NCBI RefSeq assembly: GCF_001005215.1
Contig: NZ_LBNQ01000035.1
Coordinates: 1 to 55,883, forward strand
Reading direction: 5' to 3'
DNA: 55,883 nt
From: Lampropedia cohaerens
GTDB taxonomy: Bacteria; Pseudomonadota; Gammaproteobacteria; Burkholderiales; Burkholderiaceae_C
This document shows, piece by piece, positions 29,732-38,023 of this stretch; the stretch's first letter is position 1; every line of letters begins with the position of its first letter. The translations under genes and the position numbers were made by a program. Below the pieces are notes generated by a model. That model saw nothing but the letters and a program-made list of their open reading frames with translations. It was not told the origin of the DNA and did no database searches.

Positions 29732-30694
29732 CTACGGAAACAGGCGCCTAGCCAGCGCAGCCAGCAGCACGATGGCCAGCAGCTCGACCACCGACTGCAA
29801 TACGATGGTCGTGCGCGTCAGCGCAAACGCATCACCGAGCGCCCAGGCCAGCGGCAGCATCACAAAGGAGTTGCGTGTGGCAAGACTGATGAGGAGGGTG
29901 CGTGACTGCGCCATCGGCAGGCGCGCCAGGCGCGCCAGCAGCCATGCCAGCGGCACGGTCAGCGCAGCAAAGAGCGCAAACACGAGCAGTGGCTGCCACA
30001 GGCGTGCATGTGCCTGCATGATGGCCTGCGGCTGTCCGGCGGCGGCCAGTACGATCACCAGGGCCAGCAGCGGCACCGGCCACCAGCCCGTTTGCGCCAG
30101 CCGCCGCTGTAGCATGGGTCGGCCCCGCGCACAGCGCTGCAGCAGCCATGCCAGTGTCAGCGGCAAGAGGATCAGCAGCACGGCAGCGCCGATCACGCGC
30201 GGCTGCCACAGCAGCTGCGCCACATCGGCCTGTAGCAGCCAGTGCGCGTACAGCGGCAACAGCAACAGCTGCAGCAGCAGCGACAACGGCGTCCACGCTA
30301 CCGCGCTGGGCACATCACCTCCGGCGCTGGCGGTAAAGGTGATGAACCAATCCGTACAGGGCACGCACAGTACGAGCACGACAGCCAGCTGCACCGCCGG
30401 CAGGGGGCCGGCCAGTGGCAACAGCATGGCCACCACCAGTGGAATGGCGACGAAGTTGCCGATCAGCAGTGTCAGTAACAGTGGCCGGTTGCGCAGCGCC
30501 TGCGGCAGTGCCGCCACCGGCGTTTGGGCAAAAGTGGCAAACAGCAACGCAGCCAGCAATGGCCACCCCAGGGCATCCAGCACGGGAACCCACTGTGGCT
30601 GGGCCACGCCCAGCAGCCAGCCCAGCGCGATTGCCAGCAGATAGCACAACAGCTGATTGCGCTCCAGCCAGTCGCGGGAGGGGATCAGGGCCAT
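29732..30694 (-). CDS. ACR3/BASS-type membrane transporter (annotated in relatives as arsenic resistance protein)
   Basis: The product has about ten hydrophobic helices over 320 residues with no signal peptide. VLVLCVPCTDWFITFTASAGGD (about residues 115-135) contains the conserved cysteine-in-helix seen in ACR3 arsenite carriers and bile-acid:sodium symporter relatives. No arsR, arsC or arsenite oxidase gene is nearby, so arsenite transport is unproven. Two starts are possible: ATG 30694, four bases after the LysR stop, or ATG 30712, overlapping it. Either way it is coupled to the LysR gene upstream on the same strand, an odd arrangement for a LysR target. Confidence 0.75.
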   Translation of the reverse strand: MALIPSRDWLERNQLLCYLLAIALGWLLGVAQPQWVPVLDALGWPLLAALLFATFAQTPVAALPQALRNRPLLLTLLIGNFVAIPLVVAMLLPLAGPLPAVQLAVVLVLCVPCTDWFITFTASAGGDVPSAVAWTPLSLLLQLLLLPLYAHWLLQADVAQLLWQPRVIGAAVLLILLPLTLAWLLQRCARGRPMLQRRLAQTGWWPVPLLALVIVLAAAGQPQAIMQAHARLWQPLLVFALFAALTVPLAWLLARLARLPMAQSRTLLISLATRNSFVMLPLAWALGDAFALTRTTIVLQSVVELLAIVLLAALARRLFP

Positions 30695-30698
30695 GCGT

Positions 30699-31607
30699 TC
30701 AGCCCGGGGCATGCAGATGCGGCCGCAACAGCTCCTGCATCCACGCGATGAACAGGCTCAGACGCCGCGAACGCTGCCTCCGGTGCGGGTACAGCACGGT
30801 GACGGGCATCGGCGCCGGCAGCCAGTCAGGCAGCACCTCCTTCAGTTCCCCGCAGGCCAGCAGTGCGGCAACGTCGTAGCGGGGGACCTGAATCAGCCCG
30901 AGACCGGCCCGGCAGCAGGCCAGATAGGTTTCGGCATTGTTGACGGTGACGCGGCAGGGCAGCGTCAGACTGTGTGAACGACCCTGTGCATCAAGGTAAT
31001 CCCAGCTGGCGGTCTTGCCAGTGGCGGACTGGTAGCCAATGGCCCAGTGCTGCAGCAGATCATTGGGCTCCAGCGGCATGCCGTGGTGCTGCAGATAGGC
31101 CGGATGGGCGCAATTGACCATGGCGACGGCGCCCAGTGGACGGGCCACCAAGCTGCTGTCCTCAACCGGCCCTATGCGGACTACGCAGTCCACGCCATCC
31201 TCGGCCAGATTGATGCTGCGGTCACTGGAGCCCAGCGTCAGGCTCAACCCCGGGTAGCGGCGCAGCAGCTCTGGCAGCGCCGGCGCCACCAGCTTGCGGG
31301 CCACGCGGCTGGGCACGTCGATGCGCAGGTGACCGGCAACGCTGCGCTGCTCGGGCTGGAACAGCTGCTCCAGCGCCTCGGCTTCCTCCAGCAACGGACG
31401 CAGCCGCTCCAGCAGGCGCACGCCATCGGCACTGAGACTGACCTGCCGGGTGGTGCGATGCAGCAGCCGGGTGCCCAGCACCTGTTCCAGCTGCTGCACG
31501 GCGGTCGAGACAGTGGCTCGCGGCAGGTTCAGCGCGGCCGCCGCGCGCGTGAAACTGCGCGATTCGCTCACCTGCATGAAGATGCGGTACTGCTCCAGCC
31601 TGTCCAT
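30699..31607 (-). CDS. LysR-family transcriptional regulator
   Basis: The 302-residue product has the N-terminal winged HTH (DRLEQYRIFMQVSESRSF, AAAALNLPRATVSTAVQQLE, LGTRLLHRTTRQVSLS). A substrate-binding domain follows with GHLRIDVPSRVARKLVAPAL and DGVDCVVRIGPVEDSSLVARPLG, typical of the DNA-binding response/PecT-like group. ATG 31607 is the family-standard start; the frame to 31694 adds a basic leader. It lies between the SDR gene upstream and the transporter downstream, all on the minus strand; the SDR gene is a likely target. Confidence 0.92.
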   Translation of the reverse strand: MDRLEQYRIFMQVSESRSFTRAAAALNLPRATVSTAVQQLEQVLGTRLLHRTTRQVSLSADGVRLLERLRPLLEEAEALEQLFQPEQRSVAGHLRIDVPSRVARKLVAPALPELLRRYPGLSLTLGSSDRSINLAEDGVDCVVRIGPVEDSSLVARPLGAVAMVNCAHPAYLQHHGMPLEPNDLLQHWAIGYQSATGKTASWDYLDAQGRSHSLTLPCRVTVNNAETYLACCRAGLGLIQVPRYDVAALLACGELKEVLPDWLPAPMPVTVLYPHRRQRSRRLSLFIAWMQELLRPHLHAPG

Positions 31608-31742
31608 GGCGCGCCTGCTCCTGCGGGGGGTGCCGTGGCGCGACCCGGAGCTGGCCGAGCCGCTGCTTGCCCGCAGCACTGTCCAAAGGGCCAATTATGA
31701 CGCCTGCCGTGGCGCTGGCGCATCCGCACCTTCCGCGCTCTG

Positions 31743-32516
31743 CTACTTGGTGGTGTAACCGCCGTTGATCAGGATTGTCTGGCCGGTGATCCACCAGCCA
31801 TCGGTTACCAGATGCCGGATGAACGGCACGACATCCTCAATGTGCGTCAGGCCCGTGGGGCTGAACGGCGACAGGGCCGCTGCGGTCTTGTGGTAGGCCA
31901 CGGCATCCTCGCCTTCGGCGGGATAGAAGAACGGCGTGTCCATCGGGCCAGGGCCGACGGCGGTGACGGAAATGCCACGTGCGCCGAATTCCTTGGCGGC
32001 TGCACGGGTATAGTGCTCCACAGGCGCCTTATTGCCGGCGTAGGCTGCATAAAACGGCGTAAAAGCCCCCAGCAGTGAGGTGACAACGGTCACGATCTTG
32101 CCGTGGTCGGCCAGTTGCCGGCCCGCCTCGCGCAGGAACAGGAAGGCGCTCTTGTTGTTGACCGCATCCATCGCGTCGAATTCGGCCTCGCTGATCTCGA
32201 CGATGGGCTTTTTCAGCACCTTGCCCACGGTGTTGATCGCCACATCGATCTGGCCGAAACGCGCTTTGGCATCGGCAAACAGTTGTTCAACAGCCGCGCC
32301 ATGCGTCAGGTCTGCCTGAAAGGCCAGCGCATCGGCCCCCTGTGCTTTGACAGCCTGCACGGTCGCCTCGGCATCGGCACGGGTAGTGTCGCTGTTGTAG
32401 TGCACCACCACCGCCTTGGCGCCCTGCTGGGCAAAGTCCCGGGCGATCAGGCCGCCGAGATTCTTGGCGCCACCGGCAATAAGAACGACTTTTCCACGCA
32501 ATGAATGGTCGGTCAT
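31743..32516 (-). CDS. Short-chain dehydrogenase/reductase (NAD(P)-dependent)
   Basis: The 257-residue Rossmann oxidoreductase has the cofactor motif VLIAGGAKNLGGLIARDF, with AGGAKNLGG in place of TGxxxGxG. FQADLTHGA is the acidic motif, NTVGKVLKKP the NNAG equivalent, and the catalytic triad appears as Ser (VVTSLLGAF) and Tyr-x3-Lys (YAGNK). PGPMDTPFF and the GGYTTK end are typical. NNAG is altered to NTVG, which is tolerated in the family. The substrate is unknown. A palindrome lies about 100 bases upstream. Confidence 0.9.
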   Translation of the reverse strand: MTDHSLRGKVVLIAGGAKNLGGLIARDFAQQGAKAVVVHYNSDTTRADAEATVQAVKAQGADALAFQADLTHGAAVEQLFADAKARFGQIDVAINTVGKVLKKPIVEISEAEFDAMDAVNNKSAFLFLREAGRQLADHGKIVTVVTSLLGAFTPFYAAYAGNKAPVEHYTRAAAKEFGARGISVTAVGPGPMDTPFFYPAEGEDAVAYHKTAAALSPFSPTGLTHIEDVVPFIRHLVTDGWWITGQTILINGGYTTK

Positions 32517-32616
32517 GAGAGGGCTCCTGTCTGGTCTGAAAACAAGCTTCAGAGTCTAAAAGTGGCCCTCGTGCGGATAAACCGTCTGCGGCTGAATGAA
32601 CTTGTCGAATTTCCAG

Positions 32617-32635
32617 AACAAAACGACAGTTTGTT
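32617..32635. promoter_or_regulatory. Near-palindrome upstream of the SDR gene (possible operator)
   Basis: AACAAAACGACAGTTTGTT matches its own reverse complement at 14 of 19 positions. It lies 101 bases upstream of the SDR start and 13 bases from the end of moeA. A TTGTT/AACAA dyad is a plausible regulator site but the binding protein is unknown. Confidence 0.35.
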
Positions 32636-32647
32636 GACTGATTCTGG

Positions 32648-33889
32648 CTAGTGAACCGGCGCCAGTTGGTCAAACAGCGGATAGACCGTCAGCCAGTCGC
32701 CTTCCGCGATGCAGGCACCGGGGGCGGTTTCCGCCAGAGCGTTGGCTTGCGCCACTCCCGAGAGCATGTTCGAGCCCTGCCTGGCCACCGGCGTGGCCCG
32801 CCAGCCTTGCGCATCCTGCGTCAGCACCACGCGCACGAATTCGCGGCGCGGTTCCGGCCGGCTGCGGCCAAAGCCGGCACGCGCCTTGAACTGCAGCGGC
32901 CGTGCCTGGTCCACTGGCCAGCCAGCCAGGCGCCGCAATGCCGGTAACGCCAGCTGCTGGAACGTCACCAGGCTGGAAACCGGGTTGCCAGGCAGCATGA
33001 AGACGTGGCAATCCTTCGCGGGGCCGGAAATATGCCCCCAGGTAAAGGGCTTGCCGGGTTTGATGAACAGGCGCCACTGGATCAGCGTGCCCACTTCGGT
33101 CAGGGCGTTTTTCAGATGATCCTCCTCGCCGACCGAGACACCGCCGGAGCACAGGATGGCATCGGCCTGCTGCGCTGCCTGCTGCAGCGCGTCGCGGGTG
33201 GCATCGAGCCGGTCGGGCAGTGCGCCGCCATCGGTGACGGCAAATCCCAGTGCCCGCAGCCAGGTGATCAGCATCACGCGGTTGCTGTCGTAGATCTGGC
33301 CGGACTGCAGCGGCTGGCCGGGCTGCACCAGTTCGTTGCCGCTGGAGAACACGGTCACGCGCAGCTGCGCCACTACGGGCACTTCGGCATATCCCTGAAT
33401 GGCCAGCAGACCAATGGTGGCAGGATTCAGCCGCTGTCCCTGTCTGAGCAAGGTATCGCCCGTGCGCAGCTCCTCGCCGCGGCGGCGGATATGCTGGCCC
33501 GGCTGGATCTGGGCATCGGCGGCCAGTGTGATGGTGTCCGCCTCGCGCTGCACGTGCTCCTGCATCACGACCGAGGTGGTTCCCGCGGGAATCGGCGCAC
33601 CGGTGAAGATGCGCGCGGCCTGGCCCGGCTGCAATGCCACGCCAGCCGCATCGTCACCTGCGGCAATGCGCTGCACGACCTGCCACTGGCCGAGCGCATC
33701 GCCATGGATGGCATAGCCGTCCATGGCGCTGTTGTCAAAGGCCGGCACGTCCAGCCGCACCGGTACGTCGCTGGCAAGCAGGCGGCCGTTCAGTTGCGCC
33801 AGCGCGACGGTCTCGCTGCGGTCGATGGGGCGGTGCGTCTGCAGCAAGGTGGCAAGCGCGTCGTGGTAATCGAGTAGGGCGTTGGACAT
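32648..33889 (-). CDS. moeA: Molybdopterin molybdenumtransferase MoeA
   Basis: The 413-residue enzyme inserts molybdate into adenylated molybdopterin. Motifs are LASDVPVRLDVPAFDNSAMDGYA (N-terminal), ARIFTGAPIPAGTTSVVMQE (about residues 88-107), RRRGEELRTGDTLL, VTVFSSGNELVQPGQPL, DAILCSGGVSVGEEDHLKNAL and HVFMLPGNPVSSLVTF. ATG 33889 (MSNALLDYHDAL) matches the family N-terminus; the frame to 33934 overlaps the upstream gene. It follows the moaE-mobA fusion by 41 bases, forming a molybdenum-cofactor operon. Confidence 0.95.
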   Translation of the reverse strand: MSNALLDYHDALATLLQTHRPIDRSETVALAQLNGRLLASDVPVRLDVPAFDNSAMDGYAIHGDALGQWQVVQRIAAGDDAAGVALQPGQAARIFTGAPIPAGTTSVVMQEHVQREADTITLAADAQIQPGQHIRRRGEELRTGDTLLRQGQRLNPATIGLLAIQGYAEVPVVAQLRVTVFSSGNELVQPGQPLQSGQIYDSNRVMLITWLRALGFAVTDGGALPDRLDATRDALQQAAQQADAILCSGGVSVGEEDHLKNALTEVGTLIQWRLFIKPGKPFTWGHISGPAKDCHVFMLPGNPVSSLVTFQQLALPALRRLAGWPVDQARPLQFKARAGFGRSRPEPRREFVRVVLTQDAQGWRATPVARQGSNMLSGVAQANALAETAPGACIAEGDWLTVYPLFDQLAPVH

Positions 33890-33930
33890 GGAGTTCGCAG
33901 TTCGGAAAATGGAAAAGGGCGCAGTGCCCG

Positions 33931-35013
33931 TCACGCGCGCTGCAATCGCTGCAGCGTCGCGGGGTCATTGACGTTGATGAAAGCCTGTGCATCCTCGAAG
34001 AAGACGCGTTCATAGCCGTGCTGGGTCAGCCAACCGCGAATGCTCAAGTCGGACTGGTGCGCCACAGGCGCTCGTGCCAACAGCCCCAGCAGCATGGCGG
34101 GCCGACACAGCAGAACACTGGGGTGCGGGCCGTCGGCCGTTTCGGCGATGACCGCAGGCGCCGCATCCGGGGTGAACAGCGTCTGCGCCAGTCTGGCCAC
34201 CAGGTCTGCTGGCAGACGCGGCGTGTCGCACGGCACGACCAGCAGCGCATCCAGATGCGGCGGTAAATGTGGTGCGCAGCTGGCCAGCCCGGCCAGCGGC
34301 CCCAACCCCTGCCATGCTTGCGCATCCGGAAATACCGGCCAGCCTAGCGCCTGGTATTGCGCCAGCGCATCGTTGGCACTGATGGCCAGGTAGCCAACTT
34401 GCGGCTGGATGGCACGCACGACATGCTGCACTAGCGGCAGCCCATCGAGCGGCAGCAGCCCCTTGTTACGCCCGCCCATGCGACGACCCTGGCCGCCAGC
34501 GAGAATCAGCGCGCCGATGCGCCGCCCACCTGCAGCCACGCCAGCAGGCGCGACCATCCAACGCTGCTGGGCCGCCTGGTCGCTCGATTTGGCCTCGACC
34601 CAGTGCGCCTGGCCATCGGCAAAGCACTCCTGCTTCCAGAAGGGCGCCTCGGTCTTGAGGTAGTCCATCACGAAGGCGTTGGCCTCATAGGCATCACGGC
34701 GGTGCGCACTGGCCGTCTCGACCAGCACGATGGGCTCGCCCACGGCAATGTGGCCAACGCGATGCACAACGCGCACCGCCTGCAGCGGCCAGCGCTGGCG
34801 CGCCTGGGCAACGATGCGTCCGATTTCCGCCTCGGTCACCCCCGGGAAGTGCTCCAGCACCAGATGGCTGAGCGCAGCGCCACGCGCATCATTGCGTACG
34901 CGCCCAACGAAGCGTACCACCGCACCACACTGGGCCAGCTCCGCGGGGGCCTGCTCCGGCACCCGCGCATCGGTCAACAGAATGGGTTGGTCTTGAATCT
35001 GAACTGTGAACAC
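33931..35013 (-). CDS. MoaE-MobA fusion: molybdopterin synthase large subunit joined to Mo-cofactor guanylyltransferase
   Basis: The product is about 360 residues long. The first part (about 1-140) is MoaE: GAVVRFVGRVRNDARG, LEHFPGVTEAEI, VHRVGHIAVGEPIVLVET, and MDYLKTEAPFWKQE with the two active-site lysines Lys120 and Lys127. A linker of about 25 residues (AAQQRWMVAPAGVAAGGRR) leads to MobA (about 165-360): ALILAGGQGRRMGG, then NKGLLPLDGLPLVQHVV, VVPCDTPRLPADL and FINVNDPATLQRLQ. One chain would join the sulfur-insertion and the GMP-attachment steps, which flank the MoeA step encoded next door. GTG 35013 has GAGG five bases upstream; TTG 35046 is the alternative. Confidence 0.9.
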   Translation of the reverse strand: MFTVQIQDQPILLTDARVPEQAPAELAQCGAVVRFVGRVRNDARGAALSHLVLEHFPGVTEAEIGRIVAQARQRWPLQAVRVVHRVGHIAVGEPIVLVETASAHRRDAYEANAFVMDYLKTEAPFWKQECFADGQAHWVEAKSSDQAAQQRWMVAPAGVAAGGRRIGALILAGGQGRRMGGRNKGLLPLDGLPLVQHVVRAIQPQVGYLAISANDALAQYQALGWPVFPDAQAWQGLGPLAGLASCAPHLPPHLDALLVVPCDTPRLPADLVARLAQTLFTPDAAPAVIAETADGPHPSVLLCRPAMLLGLLARAPVAHQSDLSIRGWLTQHGYERVFFEDAQAFINVNDPATLQRLQRA

Positions 35014-35076
35014 ACGGCATCCTCGGGAACGCGAAACAGACGCCAAGCATAGCGCCCGCGCAAGCCGTTTGCCCGC

Positions 35077-36876
35077 TCACGCCAGTGTGTGGCTGGTCTT
35101 GAGGATGGTATTGGCGTGGGCCTGCAGGCGCTTGAGCGGTGTTTCCACCTCGGGCAGCAGGCGCGCAAAGTAAAAGCGCGCCGTCTCGATCTTGGCCGGA
35201 TAGAGCGGATCGTCACGGCCGTCGGCGATCGCCTGCAATGCCGTCTGGGCTGCGCGGGCCCACAGCCAGCCAAAGGTCAGGTGACCGGCAATGCGCAGGT
35301 AATCGACCGCTGCCACACCGACTTCATCGGGATTGCGCTGCGCCCGTGCGCCAATGGCCTGCGTGACCTCGGTCAGGCGCTCGCCCAGATCCTGCAACGG
35401 CAGCAGAAACTCGGCCATCTTCGGATTGTCTGCGTGCTCGGCGCCCCATGCGGCAATCTTCCTGCCGAACTGCGTCAGGGCCTTGCCGCCATCGCCCAGC
35501 ACCTTGCGGCCCAGCAAGTCCAGTGCCTGCACGGCGTTGGTGCCTTCGTAAATCAAGTTGATGCGGGCATCGCGCACCAGCTGCTCCATGCCGGTTTCAC
35601 GGATGTAGCCATGGCCGCCAAATACCTGCTGGCAGCCGATCGTGGCGGCCAGTCCGTTGTCGGTCAAGAACGCCTTGACGATGGGCGTCAGCAGTGCCAG
35701 CTCGGCCTGCGCGCCGGCGCGCTCGGTCTCGTCCTCGGCCGCGTGCGCCTTGTCCAGCAGCACACCGCAATAGGCGCTGAGCAGGCGACCGCCTTCGGCA
35801 TAGGCCTTGGCAGTCAGTAGCTGATGGCGCACGTCCGGATGCACGATGATCGGGTCGGCGGGTTGCTCGGGGGCCTTGGGCCCGGAGAGCGCGCGCATCT
35901 GCAGGCGCTCCTTGGCGTAGGCCAGTGCATTCTGGTAGGCGATCTCGGTCAGCCCCAGCGACTGGTTGCCCACGCCCAGGCGTGCCGCATTCATCATCAC
36001 GAACATCGCCGCCAGCCCTTTATGCGGCTGACCCACAAGGTGACCGACAGCGCCCTCAAGACTCAGCTGCGCCGTGGCGTTGCCGTGGATGCCCATCTTG
36101 TGCTCCAGCCCGGTGCAGAAGATCGGGTTGCGCGCGCCCAGCGAACCGTCGTCGTTGACGAGATACTTGGGTACCACAAACAGGCTGATGCCCTTGCTGC
36201 CTGCCGGAGCATCGGGCAGGCGCGCCAGCACCAGGTGCACGATGTTCTCGGCCATGTCATGCTCGCCCGCGCTGATAAAGATCTTGCTGCCGGTGAGCAG
36301 ATAGCTGCCATCGGCCTGCGGCTCGGCCTTGGTGCGCAGCAGGCCGAGATCGGTGCCGCAGTGCGGCTCGGTCAGGCACATCGTGCCAGTCCACTCGCCA
36401 CTGGTCAGCCTGGGCAGGTAGCGTTGCTTGAGTGCGTCACTGCCGTGGGCATGCAGGGCCTCATAGGCGCCATGGGAGAGGCCGGGATACATCGTCCAAG
36501 CCTGGTTGGCGCTGTTGAGCATCTCGTACAGGCATTGGTTGACGACAAACGGCAGGCCCTGGCCACCATAGGCCGGATCGCAGGACAGTGCCGGCCAGCC
36601 GGCCTCGACATACTGCTGGTAGGCCTGTCTGAAACCGTCGGGGGTCTTGACGCTGTGGCTTTGCTTGTCCAGCGTGCAGCCCTGCAGATCGCCGATGCTG
36701 TTGGTGGGCGCAACCACCTCGGCGGCAAACTTGCCGGCCTCCTCCAGTATGGCGTTGCAGGTATCGCGGTCGAAATCGGCAAAGCGCGGCAGCTTCTGCA
36801 GCGTTTCCACCGCACCGAGCACCTCGTGCAGGGCAAAGTGCATGTCGCGCAGCGGGGGGTTATAGGTCAATGGCAT
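35077..36876 (-). CDS. Acyl-CoA dehydrogenase, large DmdC-like type (second paralogue)
   Basis: The 599-residue flavoenzyme is collinear with the one at 16902-18722. Motifs include MCLTEPHCGTDLGLL, IFISAGEHDMAENIVHLVLA, GLEHKMGIHGNATAQLSL and CQQVFGGHGYIRETGMEQ. The probable catalytic base is Glu444 in INLIYEGTNAVQ. The C-terminal helical extension is present. ATG 36876 follows AGGAG. It lies 106 bases downstream of tetR on the same strand, so a tetR-acd operon is likely. Electrons should go to the ETF encoded at 18857-20560, whose upstream operator resembles that of tetR. Chain-length preference cannot be read from the sequence. Confidence 0.92.
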   Translation of the reverse strand: MPLTYNPPLRDMHFALHEVLGAVETLQKLPRFADFDRDTCNAILEEAGKFAAEVVAPTNSIGDLQGCTLDKQSHSVKTPDGFRQAYQQYVEAGWPALSCDPAYGGQGLPFVVNQCLYEMLNSANQAWTMYPGLSHGAYEALHAHGSDALKQRYLPRLTSGEWTGTMCLTEPHCGTDLGLLRTKAEPQADGSYLLTGSKIFISAGEHDMAENIVHLVLARLPDAPAGSKGISLFVVPKYLVNDDGSLGARNPIFCTGLEHKMGIHGNATAQLSLEGAVGHLVGQPHKGLAAMFVMMNAARLGVGNQSLGLTEIAYQNALAYAKERLQMRALSGPKAPEQPADPIIVHPDVRHQLLTAKAYAEGGRLLSAYCGVLLDKAHAAEDETERAGAQAELALLTPIVKAFLTDNGLAATIGCQQVFGGHGYIRETGMEQLVRDARINLIYEGTNAVQALDLLGRKVLGDGGKALTQFGRKIAAWGAEHADNPKMAEFLLPLQDLGERLTEVTQAIGARAQRNPDEVGVAAVDYLRIAGHLTFGWLWARAAQTALQAIADGRDDPLYPAKIETARFYFARLLPEVETPLKRLQAHANTILKTSHTLA

Positions 36877-36982
36877 GGTCTTGTCTCCTTGTGATGGTTG
36901 TCACTCTCATTGCCGATGCATCGCGCGGGCAGACCGCCGTCGCGTGCACCATGGCGCGGTTCAGCACCTGTTGCCGTGGCCT

Positions 36983-37702
36983 TCAGTGTGCATGCACGTT
37001 AGCTTTGCCGCGGGGGCCATTGGATGCGGCCAACAGCGCGCGCGCTTCCAGGTCGGCCAGTACGGTGGCATCCGTTGCATGGTCACGCAGCAGCCGCTGC
37101 AAGCCTTCTATGGCGCAGCGCAGGGAATCGTCGTTTTGCAGAAAGCGGGCGTCGTAGTGCAGTGCGAGTACCAGCGCATGAATCTCGAACACCAGCTGGC
37201 GGGCGGACACCTGCGGCGAGAGATGTCCTTCCTGCTGGGCCATCTCGGCAGCGCGTTGCAATGCCGCCATCCAGGTGCGTACCGAGTGTTGCAGGGCTTC
37301 GCGCACGGGCCCTGGACGGTCATCAAAGTCCACTGCGCCGCTGATGAAAATGCCGGAGTCGAGATCGGAAAGGATCCGCTGCATCCAGCGCGTGACCATG
37401 TGCTGCAGCCGTGGCAGTCCGCGTGGCAGCCGCAGCGCAGGCAGGAATACATCACGCTCAAAACTCTGGTGGTAATGCCCAATCACCGCGATCTGTAGGT
37501 CCTCGCGCGAGCCAAAGTGGGCAAACACGCCGGACTTGCTCATGCCAGCCACTTCCGCGAGTGCGCCGATGGACAGGCCTTCCAGACCGACCTGGGCCAC
37601 CAGACGCAAGGCGGCATCCAAAATGGCCTGGCGTGTCTGTAGGCCCTTGGCCGATGTGGTTCTGTCCGCATCCGTGCTGCGGTTTGTTCTTTTTGTAGCC
37701 AT
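36983..37702 (-). CDS. TetR-family transcriptional regulator, probable controller of acyl-CoA oxidation genes
   Basis: The 239-residue product has the TetR HTH at about residues 22-68: TRQAILDAALRLVAQVGLEG, then LSIGALAEVAGMSKSGVFAHF and GSREDLQIAVIGHY. The ligand domain is helical with a conserved tail. Its gene precedes an acyl-CoA dehydrogenase gene. A 24-base near-palindrome starts 17 bases upstream of the start and recurs before etfB. Beta-proteobacteria are known to use TetR proteins (FadP and LiuQ types) for fatty-acid and branched-chain acid degradation; whether this is one of them is inference. An acyl-CoA inducer is likely. Confidence 0.9.
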   Translation of the reverse strand: MATKRTNRSTDADRTTSAKGLQTRQAILDAALRLVAQVGLEGLSIGALAEVAGMSKSGVFAHFGSREDLQIAVIGHYHQSFERDVFLPALRLPRGLPRLQHMVTRWMQRILSDLDSGIFISGAVDFDDRPGPVREALQHSVRTWMAALQRAAEMAQQEGHLSPQVSARQLVFEIHALVLALHYDARFLQNDDSLRCAIEGLQRLLRDHATDATVLADLEARALLAASNGPRGKANVHAH

Positions 37703-37718
37703 GGTGGGGATGCGTAAA

Positions 37719-37742
37719 AAAATAGAACGGTCGTGCTATTTT
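37719..37742 (-). promoter_or_regulatory. Predicted TetR operator overlapping the tetR promoter
   Basis: The 20-base core AATAGAACGGTCGTGCTATT is a palindrome at 16 of 20 positions, flanked by A and T runs. On the minus strand a TTGCAT -35 lies just upstream of it and TATTTT lies 18 bases after that, so the site would cover the promoter spacer and block transcription. The same sequence with 22 of 24 identities occurs at 20616-20639. Confidence 0.65.
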
Positions 37743-37784
37743 ATGCAAAATCCCCTTGTCTGTCTGTTTTCCTATACGACTGCG

Positions 37785-37997
37785 ATGTTTTCTTTTTTGA
37801 AAGAAAAGAATAATCGTAGTAGTAAGTGGCGCTCGAACCTGTGGATAGGCATTTTTCCCATTCCACATCAATGCTTTACGTGCCGCGGATGCGGTGGAGC
37901 AACCGGCCGTTGGTCGCGGCGCGTTTGGGGACAACTTGGGCCGGCTGCGCGTGCTGTGGGTAACTGCGCAGTTGTTGTGTCACTTGCCCACAGGGTT
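37785..37997 (+). promoter_or_regulatory. Origin-like DnaA module B (spacing-matched copy of module A)
   Basis: In order: a T-run then GAAAGAAAAG (37791-37810); TAATCG and TAGTAGTAA (37817-37825); a 14-base spacer; TGTGGATAG (37840-37848, one mismatch to a DnaA box); ATCAATG (37867-37873); TGGGGACAA (37926-37934); TGTGGGTAA (37955-37963, one mismatch); and opposed TTGCCCACA (37984-37992). Offsets from the first box are identical to those in module A for every element from TAATCG onward. Both strong boxes here are degraded by one base, so this copy may be weaker. The 321-base gap 37703-38023 otherwise holds only the tetR promoter and no gene. Confidence 0.65.
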
Positions 37998-38023
37998 GTG
38001 AACCTCGGCCGGGCGGCCGGGGT

